Source of the DNA: Cricetomys ansorgei | Lineage: Eukaryota; Chordata; Mammalia; Rodentia; Nesomyidae | Direction of reading: 5' to 3' | Assembly (NCBI GenBank): GCA_026225945.1 | Contig: JAMJFZ010003581.1 | Location: 12,485,001 to 12,549,000, forward strand | Length of the DNA stretch: 64,000 nt | In this document: positions 43,613 to 55,432 of the stretch, piece by piece | Position numbering within the stretch: the stretch's first letter is position 1 | How the letters are laid out: every line of letters starts with the position of its first letter | Notes under the pieces: generated by a model | What the model was told of the DNA's origin: nothing | Databases searched by the model: none | Seen by the model: the letters and a program-made list of their open reading frames with translations, nothing else | Translations under genes and position numbers: made by a program

Positions 43613-43944
43613 ATCTATCTATCTATCATCTATCTATCTATCATCTATCTATCTATCTATCTATCATCTATCTATCTATCTATCTATCTATCTATATCTA
43701 TCTATCTATCTATCTATCATCTATCTCATCTATCTATCTATCTATATCTATCTATCTATCATCTATCTATCATCTATCTATCTATCTATCTATTTAACAT
43801 CTATCACTCTCCCCTCTCTGCTTCCTTTGTGTTTGGAGATTCTTAGCCCTCTGAAACTTTAAGCTCCAAATAAACACTTCCGTCTATAAATTGCTTGGCT
43901 GTGTGTTTTAGTCACAGCAATAGAAAAGTAACTAATGCAAATAC
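43351..43944 (+). mobile_element. nested MT-type MaLR LTR with 5-bp target duplication and (TCTA)n expansion
   Basis: LTR body 43356-43939: start cgtggtggtttgaatgaga, then gtgtggctttgctggagga, gaaactttaagctccaaata (AATAAA), and end gtaactaatgca. The target duplication AATAC is at 43351-43355 and 43940-43944. About 247 bp (43548-43794) of its middle is a (TCTA)n array, so a normally shorter LTR has been inflated. Confidence 0.9.
43548..43794. repeat. (TCTA)n microsatellite with ATC/ATATC variants
   Basis: TATC units with interspersed atctatcatc and tatatc variants. The 142-codon YLSI-repeat frame across it is an artefact of the array. Confidence 0.97.
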
Positions 43945-44241
43945 CCTGAAAAAAAGCAACTTAAGGAAGAAAGGATTTATGGCAGCTTATAGTTCCATAG
44001 GAGGAGGAATCTGTCTATCTTAGAGAAGCAATGACAACAGGCACGGACAGCATGGCAATAGGGGCAGCAAGTGGCCAATCACATTTCGTCCTCACACGTG
44101 AAGGGGGAGAGCAGCTATAGACCCCCCCAGTGCTATGCTTCCCCTAGAGGTCCTATAGCCTCTAGGCTAACAATATACCAACTGGGGACCAAATGTCCAA
44201 GCACATACACTTATGGAAGATATTCTCATCAAACCATCACA

Positions 44242-44900
44242 AATGCCTTTAGTTGGGATAGGATGCATTATGATTTTTCTCATTAATAAATAAGAGTATT
44301 GCTTTATTTAAACATTTTATACAACAGCAAGGCATTAAGGGAAATTAAAATTGTTAAGTGAAGTATGGGTATTGTTGAAAGTTGGAGTGCTTGTAACAGA
44401 AGGTCCAACCCAAAGTGACTTAAGCAATAAGGACGAAACATTAGACTGTTTCTTCATGGTTCTTCATTGTTAAGAAGCCCAGAAGTGGGAAAACTCTAGA
44501 TTTTGATTATTTTTGTTATTTAATAACAGCACCAAGGTATACAAGCTTCTTTCTGTCTTTCCATTTCTTCATGTCCAATATAAAAAACCACATTTCCTGA
44601 GTTCAGAAGACACACACTACATGTAGCCCATAGCTAAACAAGTAGAAAGGGACACAGGACTCCCTCTGGTCCAAGCACAATAAAATATTGACTGAGCTCC
44701 GTTGGTAGACATCACTTTTGTGAGTCTGACAAGTAGTTTTTCTATTGTTCTTTCTTAGGACAGTAATTGACTGCAAGAATAGAGTTATCTTAACTGCCTC
44801 AGAGCAGCGGGGTTCACCTGTTGTCTCTGGGGCTGAGTTCACCCTTCTTCTAGCACAAGGCTGCCTTAAACTTGAACAGAACTGGGTTTTGCCGTTGAGG
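44242..44900. other. single-copy stretch
   Basis: No transposon or gene recognised. The long minus frame 44603-45070 runs into the B4 SINE and is treated as chance. Confidence 0.4.
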
Positions 44901-45080
44901 ATAATGGGGAGGAGCAGGGATGTGACTCGGTTGGTAGTGTTTGCCTGGTGGGCGCAAAGCCCCAAGCTCCCTTCGCAACGTTCTAGGCACAGCGCCGCCA
45001 GCCTTCTGCAATCACAGCACTCAGAAACTATAAGCAGGAGGATCCACACTTGGCTACGTAGGGAGCGCATGAGGGAAGGG
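44901..45080 (+). repeat. B4 SINE
   Basis: gaggagcagggatgtgactc, ggttggtagtgtttgcctgg, gcgcaaagccccaagctccc, ctgcaatcacagcactcaga, agcaggaggatccacacttg, gctacgtagggagc. Confidence 0.75.
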
Positions 45081-46077
45081 AGGGGGGAAGAGTGCAGGCT
45101 AGACCTGTGGATTATCTGGCCAAAGATTCTTACTGGGGTTTTTGATTTACAATAACTAACCTATGCTCTTATCTGAGAAGAGTGGATTCGGTAATGGCTT
45201 AAGGAGTTATCTCTTACATTCATTATAAATCAACACTTAGGGATACGGTTAGTGTTTGTGTGGTATGTATTGTGTAAACATACAGACACCAATGCTACGG
45301 ATGGACGCTGATGACACCAGCAGGATGCACAATAGTCTGGCTGAAAAAAAAATACAAATTTCAGCTGAACTTCATTTCTGTTATCATAAGTAATTTTTAA
45401 AGCTTGTTGGGTAAAACAAGCTTCTTTTTTATCTTATTAAATACAATCACTTTGAGTATGTTGGCAAGTTTATATGCAGGCTAAACTATTTGTCTACAGT
45501 TCCTACAAAGATGTGAATACATTTATTACAAAATGATTCATTCTAAATCCAGGAGTCTTCGATTGTCTAAAAGACGGGTTTTTTCCCCCTAAGTGCATAA
45601 TGTCCAAGGAATTAGTAAGATCTCTGGTTCAGATGTCCATCAGGTGCTACAAAATGTTTTCACACAGTGAAGGCCGGTCCTCCATGGTTCCTAGAACTGT
45701 GTAAGATAACTGTGCTATTTGCCATTTTTCTATGATGGTTCAAAACTTTTCAGTATGTCATAACTGGTTTCCTAGTGATTGGTGTGGCTGGGGAGGGCTA
45801 TTTCCTGTTCCACTACATGGAAGTAACATTACATTTTATCTTTATTTCTCACCACTGTGAAGGATCTGTGGAAACAGGCTCACTAGGAGGCTGTACGTTT
45901 CTTTAAGACGAACCATTGCGTGAGGAACTGCCAGATTGAGGGACATAGGCATTCCAAAGAACTTCGTTCAGATTTCATGGGAGAAAGTCTGCATGAATGT
46001 TCTTCCTGTTCTCACACTTCCTCAGCACCACAGATAAATAATTTTTAAGATTTCCTTGGAGGAAATGCCTATTGGAC
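45081..46077. other. single-copy stretch
   Basis: About 1 kb, AT-rich, with no recognised transposon or gene. Confidence 0.45.
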
Positions 46078-46440
46078 TCCTTTGGTAATTTTCGAATTGG
46101 CTTGTTTGTTTTGCTGTTATCAGATTTAGATGTTCTTTATTACTATTAATTATTAATATTATCAATCAATCCTTTATCATGTAGATGATTTGTAAATTCT
46201 TCCATTCTGTTCACTCTCTTGATGGTGTCTTTCAATATTAAAAATTCTTAAATTTTTGGTGATTTCAATTTGTTCTCTTTTTTTCCTTTTGTTGCTTTGG
46301 AATCACATCTAAGAAATCATTGTCAAAATCTGATATCATGTTTTCTTTTTTCTTCCAAGACTTTTGTAATTTCAGGGTTCACATTTAAATCATACCTCCA
46401 TATGGGGTTCACTTTTGGGGTGAAGTGGGTGATCATAGCA
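46078..46440 (-). mobile_element. ancient L1 ORF2 C-terminal fragment, antisense
   Basis: Plus strand reads as the complement of L1 ORF2 near its C-terminus: aattggcttgtttgttttgc, cctttatcatgtagatgatt, cactctcttgatggtgtctt, cacatctaagaaatcattgt, gttttcttttttcttccaag. No open frame remains. Confidence 0.65.
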
Positions 46441-46715
46441 ACTCAGAGTTCAGTGGTCACAAAGATAGAAAGAACATAAGGCCAGTGGGTAGTGAGCATG
46501 GTCACAAACACGCCTGGCACTCAACAGGAGCTTCTGCCTGGGATTTTGGTTTCTGGAGCTAGGTGAGACTCTGTGGGACATCTTTCAGTGGGATGTAGTG
46601 GACACCATTCCCAGCACTTCAGGGAAAGCTTTGGGGAATTTCTGGCTGGCCACTATACTGAAACAATTGGATAAAATATGAGAAGGATTCTTGTTACTCT
46701 TTTCACTTAGCACAC

Positions 46716-46852
46716 ACACAATGTATATGTGTGTGTGTGTGTGTGCATGTGTATACACATATATGTATATACACGTATTTATATTGTCTGTGAGTGTATG
46801 TATATGTATATATATATATACATATACATACACACACATATATGTGTGTGTG
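46716..46852. repeat. TG/TA-rich compound microsatellite
   Basis: Mixed (TG)n, (TA)n and tgtatata units with near-palindromic stretches such as tatatgtatatacac. Overlapping short Tyr/Ile/His-rich frames are artefacts. Confidence 0.9.
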
Positions 46853-47873
46853 TCCACAGAGATGCTTAAAACACGAAGGCAGAGTCAAAGCCAAACCTTA
46901 TCTAATGCACAACTATTTGTTGAGCAAGCGTACTGTGCTGGATGTAGTCACAAAACTCTTCAAGGTGTTTTTCTTTCTTTTTTTACCTACTGCTATTCTA
47001 AATGTGTTCTGCAGGACCGACTCCTTTCTTGACCTTGAAAGAAATCTAGAATTTTTTTAAGGCACAGTAGATAGACAAATATCACAAAATAGACTTGGAT
47101 TTCTCAGTAGCATCTCCAATCCAGTGGAATCACCATCAAGGTTGTCCCCCCGCCCCTGCTTCCTCCTCATCCTCATCATCACCACCATCCAGGGTTGTAG
47201 GAAGAAGAAATAACCTGGAGACTGGAGCAGAAAATTCCTATTTTGACAAATGTTCTTGGGGTGATCCAGTTTCCACAGTGTTTGTTCCATTTTCTTGATA
47301 ACACATTTTTAGTTTAATTTAGTTTAATCTGCCCTATCTGCCAGACATCCCTTGTGCCTCCCCACATCTTCTTGACTCGGGTATCTTCTGTTGTAGTCAA
47401 TTCCATGACAGCCATACCGTCAGGACGGACACCGTGTTGTCTTCCCTCTAGGGTACCACGCATCCCTTGTATTCTGTGCTGGGATTTTCTGATGTTGCTG
47501 TGAATGCCTCTGAGAACCTGCCTGCTGCACAACTGTGATGCTTTACTGGTAAACGGTTTCTTATTTGTCTCTCACGTGGACAACTCTGAGATACAGTCTG
47601 CCTTGCTCACAGGAGGCCAAGGAGAATTTGTGTCTGAGTGATCCCAGTCTACCTCAATAACCTACTTGTCTGCCTTTTATGTTCTTGAGATTTTTCGTTG
47701 TTTGTGTGTTTGTTGCTGTTGTTTTTTAACTCGTTCCTCAACTCTATTTCTTTTCATTCATATTCCAAAGTAAGCTACCCATATGCAAACCATTAGCTCA
47801 ATCTCTGCTTTCGGAAGATAATCCCGATAAAAACATTACATCCTTTCCCTTGACATAAAGACTCATTTTAGAG
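46853..47873. other. single-copy stretch
   Basis: No recognised transposon or gene; local CCTCATCAT-type triplets near 47160-47190. Confidence 0.4.
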
Positions 47874-48030
47874 TCAGGTATGGCGGCACGTGCCTATAAT
47901 CTCTTAATCCCAGGACTAGAGAGTCCCATACAGGAAGATCAATACATGTTTGTGGCCAGCCTGGGTATATAGTGAGAGTCAAGCCAGATTGAGCCACAGT
48001 ATGAGATCCTGTTTCAACAACAAAGACTTG
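47874..48030 (+). repeat. B1-like SINE
   Basis: gtcaggtatggcggcacgtg, cctataatctcttaatccca, gtggccagcctgggtatata, atgagatcctgtttcaacaa. Diverged. Confidence 0.75.
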
Positions 48031-48135
48031 GTCACATTTCCCTTGACAGGAGTGGGTACAACTCCTCAGCTGATACCCACTTCCCCCTCAAAACTTTCCT
48101 TGGTGGTATATTTATAACTTCCTTCTGCTCAAGTT

Positions 48136-48285
48136 TTGTATGGTTTTTTTTTTTTTACAGGATTTTTTGTGTCCCGGGTTGACCTTGAACCTGCCAGGTA
48201 GTTGAAGATGGCCTTGAACTCCTGATTCTCCTACTTCCATGACCCGAGTACTGAAATTACAGGTGTGTTCTACCACACCCAGTTC
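48136..48285 (-). repeat. diverged B1/PB1-like SINE
   Basis: T-run, then gggttgaccttgaacctgcc, gatggccttgaactcctgat, tctcctacttccatgacccg, agtactgaaattacaggtgt, ctaccacacccag. Confidence 0.75.
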
Positions 48286-49849
48286 TGTTTCTTTGTTTGT
48301 TTCTGCAATCCTCTTGGACAGAATCTAAGATAAGCTCCATTTCAGGGCTGTGTCTTTGTGAAAGAGCCCAGGTTCATAAATCCTAATAAGAAAATACAGC
48401 AAAGACCAAACAGGTTGATTAAAATATATCCATTTTCCTTTACCCTAGGATTGGCTAGCTTTCCACAGGCTAAAGTTGTCAAGAATGTCATGAAATGGTA
48501 CTGCAGATAAAAGGGCTCACACGGTCGCTCGACAATCTGTCCCCTGCTCTGCATGGCTTCTTGGAGGGCGGGTTTCATAGTTCCCCAATAGCTCTCTCTG
48601 AAATAGAATCCTTGCATTTCATCTTCCCCCCGGTCTCTTTCACCTGTGATCGTATGATAATGGTCATGGTCAACTAAGGCCTGAGAAAAAGTCAACTATC
48701 AAATGGCACTTTTCCTTGTCCTACACAGATAATGCGTCATCTTGATTTGAAGTGTGACTTTGAGGTCTTGGGACAATTATAATAATATTACATATACAAG
48801 GGATGGTCAGGCTCGGAGTCTCCAAGGGCTGCCACTGGGGACATACTATGTGATCAAAGTAAATAGGCTCCTGTTTGTAGGGAACAGGCAGAAGGACGAC
48901 AAGATGTTAAGTGTAAGTTTGCTCTCAGCTTCAGGAACGGCAGACGCTGAACTGAAGACTCCGTGGCTTTTCAGCATTAGAGTTCTCAGTTTAGTTCTTT
49001 GTTGGGGATTGAAAACATAAGCATTCCCTCATGGAAATCTGTTTGCGTGAGCTTGCCGTAACTCTTTCTGTATTTGGGGGGCCTCAAAAGAGAGAGAGAA
49101 GGATGATCAAACTGATGAGGAGAGGATGGGGAAATAAATAGAGTAATTACGAGCTGGAGTAACAAATACTACTTAGGCGGATACCAATTATTTCTACAAA
49201 ATCCACAATTTATGGAAAGAAATCTCGATGTTTACATATTGATCAGCTTTTATTCACACCCAAAGAGAATACTTGTAATAAAGATTTCTAACAATTTGGG
49301 GGAGCGTATTACATGATGCGTTAGATTGCCGCCTCGTCTCCTCTTATCTTCACCACAACAAAACAGCTTGTTGGATGCAAATATCGTGTTTATAATCTCT
49401 TTGTGAATGAACGAACTGATGGGGGTGGGGGAGTGGGTGGCGCGGTGTCCAGGTTCTGTTTACTGTCTGGCGATTCTCGAGAAAAGCAAATTTGGGGAAA
49501 TCTTGGACCAAAGCCACTGACAAAGTTTCGCTATAACGAGTGGACTCCTCTCAACTTAGAGACCTCCACCCATTCCCTCCCTATTGTGAACGAGAAAACG
49601 AGGAATGTGAACAAATGGCAAAGAACTGTCTAAAACCCAAGTGCTTTACAGTGGCACAGCCAGCGTCATTGCTAGCGTGCCACGCGCTGAGAAACGTTAG
49701 CAATCAGCTCTGTCTGTAAGTCTAGAAGAATTGCAACATTGTTCTCTGAAATACAAACGTCAGTTAGTAAAAAAACAAGGTAGGCATCCCCACGTTATAG
49801 GTGAAAGGTCAGGCTTCAAAATGGGAAGGGATGTCAGTCCTCAGGTTTT
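48286..49849. other. mostly single-copy; 49130-49400 is a candidate conserved element
   Basis: No transposon recognised. 49130-49400 carries gagtaattacgagctgg, accaattatttctac and ttggatgcaaatatcg (octamer-like atgcaaat), and lacks repeat texture. Frames up to 117 codons (minus 48342-48695) have no domain. Confidence 0.35.
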
Positions 49850-49966
49850 ACCTAAACTTTGAGATAGTATGTTTTTATAGGCCAGGTTAAACTCAAAATT
49901 GTAGTTTTCCTGCCTCTGCCCTGTGGGTGCAAGGGCTACAAGCCTGAGCCTCCACAGCCGGTTGTT
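49850..49966 (-). repeat. diverged B1/PB1-like fragment
   Basis: actttgagatagtatgtttt, aggccaggttaaactcaaa, ttcctgcctctgccctgtgg, agcctgagcctccacagccg. Confidence 0.55.
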
Positions 49967-50430
49967 CTTGACTTTGAGCTGAAAGTTATTGCCTGATATT
50001 TATAATCTCAACAATTGGTGCATTACAGTAATATTTACTGACGAGTCTTTTTTTTTTTCTTGCTCCTTTTCTGTGTGACCCACAGCTGCCAATCCCTGTA
50101 AGTGTGGGGTGGGGGTGAGGTGGAGGGGGTGAGGTGGAGGTGAAAGCTACCCTTCCTGAAGGGTAGCAGACGGTAAAATGATGTTACCATTTCATGTGGG
50201 TGGCGATGGTGCCCACCATTGGACACTGTGGCACATCTGGAGGGATCTGATGAAGTCTTTCCTGGGACTATTTTAAGGCTCGTAGGCATGTAAATTTTGA
50301 GCTGTGACACTCACTTTCTGTGAGAAAGGTGGGGGCCACTCACCCAGGAGAGGTAGATGCTTTTCAGAAGCACAGAACATGGTTCTGATCTGAAGAGGTT
50401 AGGCTACCTCATTTTAAAAAAGGTGTCGTA

Positions 50431-50432
<2 letters not shown>
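49967..50432. other. single-copy stretch with GGGGTGAGGTGGAGG tandem motif
   Basis: 50108-50140 contains a doubled ggggtgaggtggagg block; otherwise nothing recognised. Confidence 0.4.
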
Positions 50433-50470
<38 letters not shown>

Positions 50471-50546
50471 ACATGCATGTACAGGTACCACAGTGCACAT
50501 GTGGGGGATAGAGGATGACTAGTGAGAGTTGGTTCTCTCCTTCACA
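50433..50546 (-). repeat. (GT)n and partial B3 SINE
   Basis: (GT)n 50433-50469, then tgcacatgcatgtacaggta, gggggatagaggatgactag, gagttggttctctccttc. The B3 head is missing. Confidence 0.6.
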
Positions 50547-50842
50547 GCTCTATACAACAAAGCTAACTCAGCGCTAAGGCTGAGGAAGCCTGCTAAGACT
50601 AAGAAGAGACATGCTGTACATCCTTTCTCAGTTCATCAGGAGAATATGTTGTGCACATGCTACTTTGTGCTTACAATACAATGGAAGAGGAAAGGGGCAG
50701 CACTGTGCTTTGAACCTGAAACGTCTCACACAGGCTTGTGTTTTGAACGCTTGTTTCCCAGGAGCTAGCCTAAGCCTACCTCTGCTTCCTGTTTGCTACG
50801 GTGGGAACAAGCTACCAGTATAAGCTCCCACTGTCGGAACGA

Positions 50843-50985
50843 ACGAGCCTGTCCTGATAGGCTTCCCCACCAGGATGGACCAAAGTCCCTCTGAAACTAT
50901 GAGCCAAAATAAGACCTTTTTCTCTTTTTCCTGTCTGGCATTTTGTCACAGGTGACAGTGTAACTAACACAGACAGCAGAAGAAG
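50843..50985 (+). mobile_element. MaLR LTR 3' part
   Basis: ccaccaggatggaccaaagt, ctctgaaactatgagccaaa, ataagaccttt (AATAAA-like), ctggcattttgtcacaggtg, cagtgtaactaacacagaca. Confidence 0.65.
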
Positions 50986-52965
50986 TACAATCTTCCCCTG
51001 GGGTCTATCGCCTTGCAGAAGTGTCCCATCTAGGAGGTACAGAGTCCTCTGTTCCGGGGAGTGAGCTTCTGGATGCTGGGTGGTCTCCTGGCTTATTTCT
51101 CTCCTCACTGTCTCTGAGCCTCAAGCACACTTTTTCTCTATTCTTCTAGGAGACTGCAACATATATCTAATCCCTCTGCTGTCACTGAGAGAGACTGACA
51201 GGAGGGTAGCAGGTGGGAAGATGGTGGGAAGAGCTCTCCGCCTGATTCAGCTCCTGCTGCATTTCTCCAGCAGCAAAGGCAGATCTGCCTCCCGCTTGAG
51301 AAGACAGAGAGCACCGACCTGACGTGCCTCGAGGCAGACGCTTAGCAATGCTATTGCTGCGGTAAACCTCCTGTGCTTAGAAATGCCAGTGTGCAAGGCC
51401 ACAAAACCTGATGGTTAGCCATGTGCCCACCATCCCTGCGCATCTGCAGCACGGGCTTTCCCGTTACCGGTGGTCTCAGGCTGTGGTAGGGCGAGAGTTC
51501 TCTCTCTGGCTCCCTCAGCCCTGCAGGTGACAGCCACTTTCTGCAGGCCTCTGCCAGCCTTTCAGTCTTCAAGACCTGTATGACCAACTACTGCTATTAA
51601 ATCTGCCCTTGGGATGTTCTGCTTGGACCTGGGTGGCTGAATGAGCCCTGTCCAGTGCAGCAACGGCGCCTGTGGGGTGACGGGCAGAACACGCAGAGCA
51701 GAGGAGTGCAGCAGTCGCTCTCGATCTTGGTGACACAGAGGAAGAGCACTGAGGCTGCTGTCCTTCGCTTGCACGGAGAGACATCTGTCTAAAGCCAGCT
51801 GCTCAGATGACGGTGAGCTGGACAGAGCTTCTTGTTTGCTTCCAGCATGGCTCCTCAGGACTGACCAGAATTCTATCCCCTGACCAAAAAAAAAAGCCTC
51901 CAAACTGTGAGTGAAGGGAATTTGGAGAGATCAGATTTCTCTGGAGAAGATTCTGAGTAGAGAGCATTCCTACATCCTCTGAGAGTAGACAGCTCCATTG
52001 CACAATTAAGATTTAATGCCGGACAATCCCACAGGAAGTGCCTCATGGACATCCCTAATGCAATGTCTGTATGGCGAAACTTTCCTTTATGTCTTTGTCC
52101 CAGCTGTGGATGGAGTCACATCAGAAAGCCAATGGTTCTGGTCCTACACAATCTCCTTTAAGAGCCCTTCATTACCCTTCGGGCCATATGCCCTTCCTGT
52201 CTGTGTCTCATCATGCTCAGTATACCTGGTGTTTTGAGAGATGTCATCTCTTTAAGAGTTAGTAGGTCTACCCCACAGAGTAGCAGTAATTCTCTCCTCA
52301 TCCTCCAGAAGCCAATCGTGACACAACCTGGATGATCAGGGGTCATTCACAGCAGCATCGAGCAGAGGAAAAGTTTAGGCCATAGTTCAAGATCTGTGTG
52401 ACAGGGAAAGCTAACTGAGAGCTGAAGCGGTGGAGCCTCGATAGTGAGGTGCCACTGAACCCCATGTACTGGTTCTCAGAGAGCTCACAGGCTCACATGG
52501 GAGACTGGGAAGTGAATGAATCCACTAGCGTGCCACATACTGAATACTGACACAGGGATGCATGTACTTGGTACTCAGGGAACATAGAGAAATGACATCT
52601 TAAGTACTCCTTAGCAGTAAGATCAAAATTCACAGTGGACTGTTTGGGATGGCTCTTGCCTAATTACTGGAAATTTCCGAGAAAAAGAAAGGTTGCAAGA
52701 GAGACAGATAATTTAACACACACACACATTCAAAGGCAAGGTGAGAGATCACGGGTAGGCAGTGTACATTTCTTTCGGGAAGCTTGGGATGAATCAGTAG
52801 ACTGTATTGCAGACCAGTGTTCTCAGATAAGAACAGAGTAGTCATTGTTCCTTTAGAATTAAAGATGGGGCAAATGACAAAATAAAATTTTACAGACCTA
52901 GTATAACCATGGAAAATGGAGCTTGAGCTACCCATGAATAGGAAAAAGTATTCAGTCAAAAGAAA
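50986..52965. other. single-copy stretch
   Basis: About 2 kb. Frames up to 120 codons on both strands show no family. No transposon recognised apart from a short (CA) run near 52717-52727. Confidence 0.4.
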
Positions 52966-53150
52966 GTGTCCATTGTGATAGCATATAACTTTAATCCCAG
53001 CATTTGAGAAGCAAATCTCCATGAGTTCAAAGCCAGCCTGTTCTTCATAGTAAGTTCCAGGTCAACCAGCCAGGGCTGCATCGTGAGTCTCTATAAGGAA
53101 GGAAAGAAGGAAGGGAGGAAGGAAGAATGAAAGGAAAGAAAGAAAAGGCA
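52966..53150 (+). repeat. B1 SINE with (GGAA)n purine tail
   Basis: tgatagcatataactttaat, cccagcatttgagaagc, catgagttcaaagccagcct, agtaagttccaggtcaacca, gccagggctgcatcg, then a GGAA/AAAG-rich tail 53096-53150. Confidence 0.85.
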
Positions 53151-54712
53151 GAATCTGTAGCTGCTAGCTGACTGAATTCAAGTCTTGAGGGAGTGGGAGA
53201 ATTTCTGTGGCTGTGGCTGCTAGAACCTCCAACCAGAAATTTACTAGGACTGAGGAGAAACAAAGACACCATGGAATGTGTTTCCACTGCTGCTCAACCT
53301 CAGCTAAATGTGAGGCCTCCAGCAAGAACGGAAGGAAGAGATTCAGGCAGAGATGTGGGAGCAAGCACATTAGGCGACTGGTGCGTCCCTGGAACACAGA
53401 ATCGGGAAAATGGATATCCATGGTGGGCGTCAGATTAGGATGTATCCCACATGCAAATGTCAGGGCTTTTATTCTTTTGGTTGGAACTTTACTTCTGAAA
53501 GACTCTGAGCTAACACTGAGAATCTGATACTGTCTTCAAAGATAAAAAAAAAACATAAAGGAGATCCCAAAACCATCTTAATAACACCCTAAAATAGTGA
53601 GTCTAAGTGGTCTGAAAGGTCTTTGCTTTGAGATTCTCCAGGACTGACAGAAACCACCCCTTGAGGCCAGCTACCAGCCGGGCTATGGATTTGAGAGTAC
53701 TTGTCCAAAGTGAAAGGGTTTCAACCTATTTTAACGGAATCACTTCAGATCTGGTCCTTGATAGAAGGAGAACACAGAGACAGATACGAACTCGGCTTGT
53801 GCACAGGCGGAGCATGGCTTCTGTATCAGCATGTTCAACCACCAAATGAGAAAAAAAAAAACAGTATTTGCACAGCACAGTTTCTAAGAGAATATTAGGG
53901 AAAAAAATACATGTAAAATATCATGGACTATAAGAGAAATAATCAATTTTCTTTGTTTTTCAGAGGAATAAAAGAACATAGAAAACGGCCATTCACGGCT
54001 GAATAAACAGGCAAAGCAGAACCTCATTACGGGGCACGTGAAGAATTTTCTAACTTTAAGAAATGAAAATATAGTACTCAGGAGGCAAAGGAAGAGCACA
54101 ATTTGAAAAAGATTTACTACAGGAAGTAGGAATAAATTTTAAGCAGCATATGCTTCGTGGTCTAAATAACATCCAAAGACCCCATGAAGCAAGAGATGAA
54201 AAATGAGAACACAGGGTACCGAGGATAGAAGGCTAGGGGCTGGGACGCGGAGTATGGGGAGAAGACGGAAGGAAGGGAGACGTCAGGCGACTGCGTGTGA
54301 AACAGCAAGATTGAAACTACGTTAGAATCAATAAAGCACTTAACTGGCACCGCTTATAATCAGATCAGTAAAAGAAAGAGTCGCTTTCCAAGAATCAAGG
54401 GAAATGAGATTAAAAACACCAAAAAGGAAGGCAACGATTTAGGTGGCAGAGTAGAAATCAACCTGAAGAGAACCACCGTGCCCCCCAAAGATGCCTGAGC
54501 AAGCAGAAAACTAATAGCGATTCTCGACTTTGCAAAAATAAGATAAAAACAAATTAAAAGAAAAAAAAGCAAAAAACTTTCCTGCCGTTAAAAACAAACA
54601 TGCAGAGTGAGTGGGTTTCCTGGTTATGAGACAAAAGAAACACAAAAGAGACTACGTTTCCTGGTTTCCTCAACTCGAGGAAAGCTAGGATCACCGGAGA
54701 AGAGTCTTAGGG
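53151..54712. other. single-copy stretch
   Basis: A-rich patches at 53545 and 53850. Frames up to 106 codons (53207-53527), no family recognised. Confidence 0.4.
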
Positions 54713-55053
54713 AGGGCCTGTTTGGATGAAGTTGGCATGCCGGCAATCCCGGAGTGAAGGACTTGCCTTGATTGCCTTAGCTAACGTGGGAAGGCCCAGC
54801 CTGAAGGTGAGTGACACCCTCTGGGTTTGGGTCCTGGACTGCCTAGGAGTAGAGAAAGTCAGCTGCGAGCGAGCATGCACGCATTCATCCTCTCTGCTCT
54901 TGACTGCGAGGTGAAGGGCTGTTTTACGCTCCTGCTGCCTCTGTGCTCTGGTAATGTGTTCTAGAATTGGGAGAGGAATTAAACCCTTGCTCCTCTAAGT
55001 ACATTTTTATCCATGTGTGCTATCACGGCAACAGAAAATCAAACTAGAACAGA
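54713..55053 (+). mobile_element. MT/ORR1-type MaLR LTR
   Basis: ttgccttgattgccttagct, gtgggaaggcccagcctgaa, ctggactgcctaggagtaga, gcatgcacgcattcatcctc, ggaattaaacccttgctcct, tgctatcacggcaacagaa, and the end atcaaactagaaca. Same family as 12693-13092. Confidence 0.7.
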
Positions 55054-55211
55054 GACCAGCTCCAGCAGAAGTCCAGAATTTCACGTTCGAATGGGAATTA
55101 AGGGATAAAGGAGAGAAAAATTCAGCTACAGGGGGAAAAACAGAATCAGATTTAACAGAGCAATTTCCACAAAGACCCAATTCAGGGTACAAAGATTTCT
55201 GGAGGAGCACA

Positions 55212-55432
55212 GAAGGAGGTCTCAGTGGTTAAAAAGAAAAACACTTGATCTGCTTTCAGAGAATGTGGGTATGGTTCCTAGCACCCACACGGCAATCGTC
55301 AACTGCCTGGAACTCCAGCTCCTTGAGACTCAATACCCAGTTCTGGCCTCTGTTGGGAATCATGCACATACATAGTACACATACACATATACAGGCAAAA
55401 CATTCATACACATAAAAAAATTTTTATAAAAA
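55212..55432 (+). repeat. B2 SINE
   Basis: aggtctcagtggttaaaaag, ggttcctagcacccacacgg, actgcctggaactccagctc, cagttctggcctctgttggg, (catac) tail, AT-rich end. Confidence 0.8.

Larger units (their letters stand above)
43322..44241 (-). mobile_element. MT-type MaLR LTR interrupted by a nested LTR
   Basis: Left piece 43322-43355 (tattagttacacttccgtta, gataaaatac) and right piece 43940-44241 (aataccctgaaaaaaagcaa, gaagaaaggatttatggcag, ccaactggggaccaaatgtc, end catcaaaccatcaca) are one reverse MaLR LTR. The sense start would be TGTGATGGTTTGATG. The insertion at 43356-43939 splits it. Confidence 0.8.

Noticed and set aside
43369..43797. 142-codon frame with YLSI repeats
   Set aside because: Translation of the (TCTA)n array within an LTR.
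44603..45070. 155-codon minus-strand frame
   Set aside because: N-terminal half is antisense to a B4 SINE; no domain.
54120..54170. cagcatatgcttcgtgg, briefly considered as a U6 snRNA pseudogene
   Set aside because: Only a few matching bases; the rest of the U6 sequence is absent.
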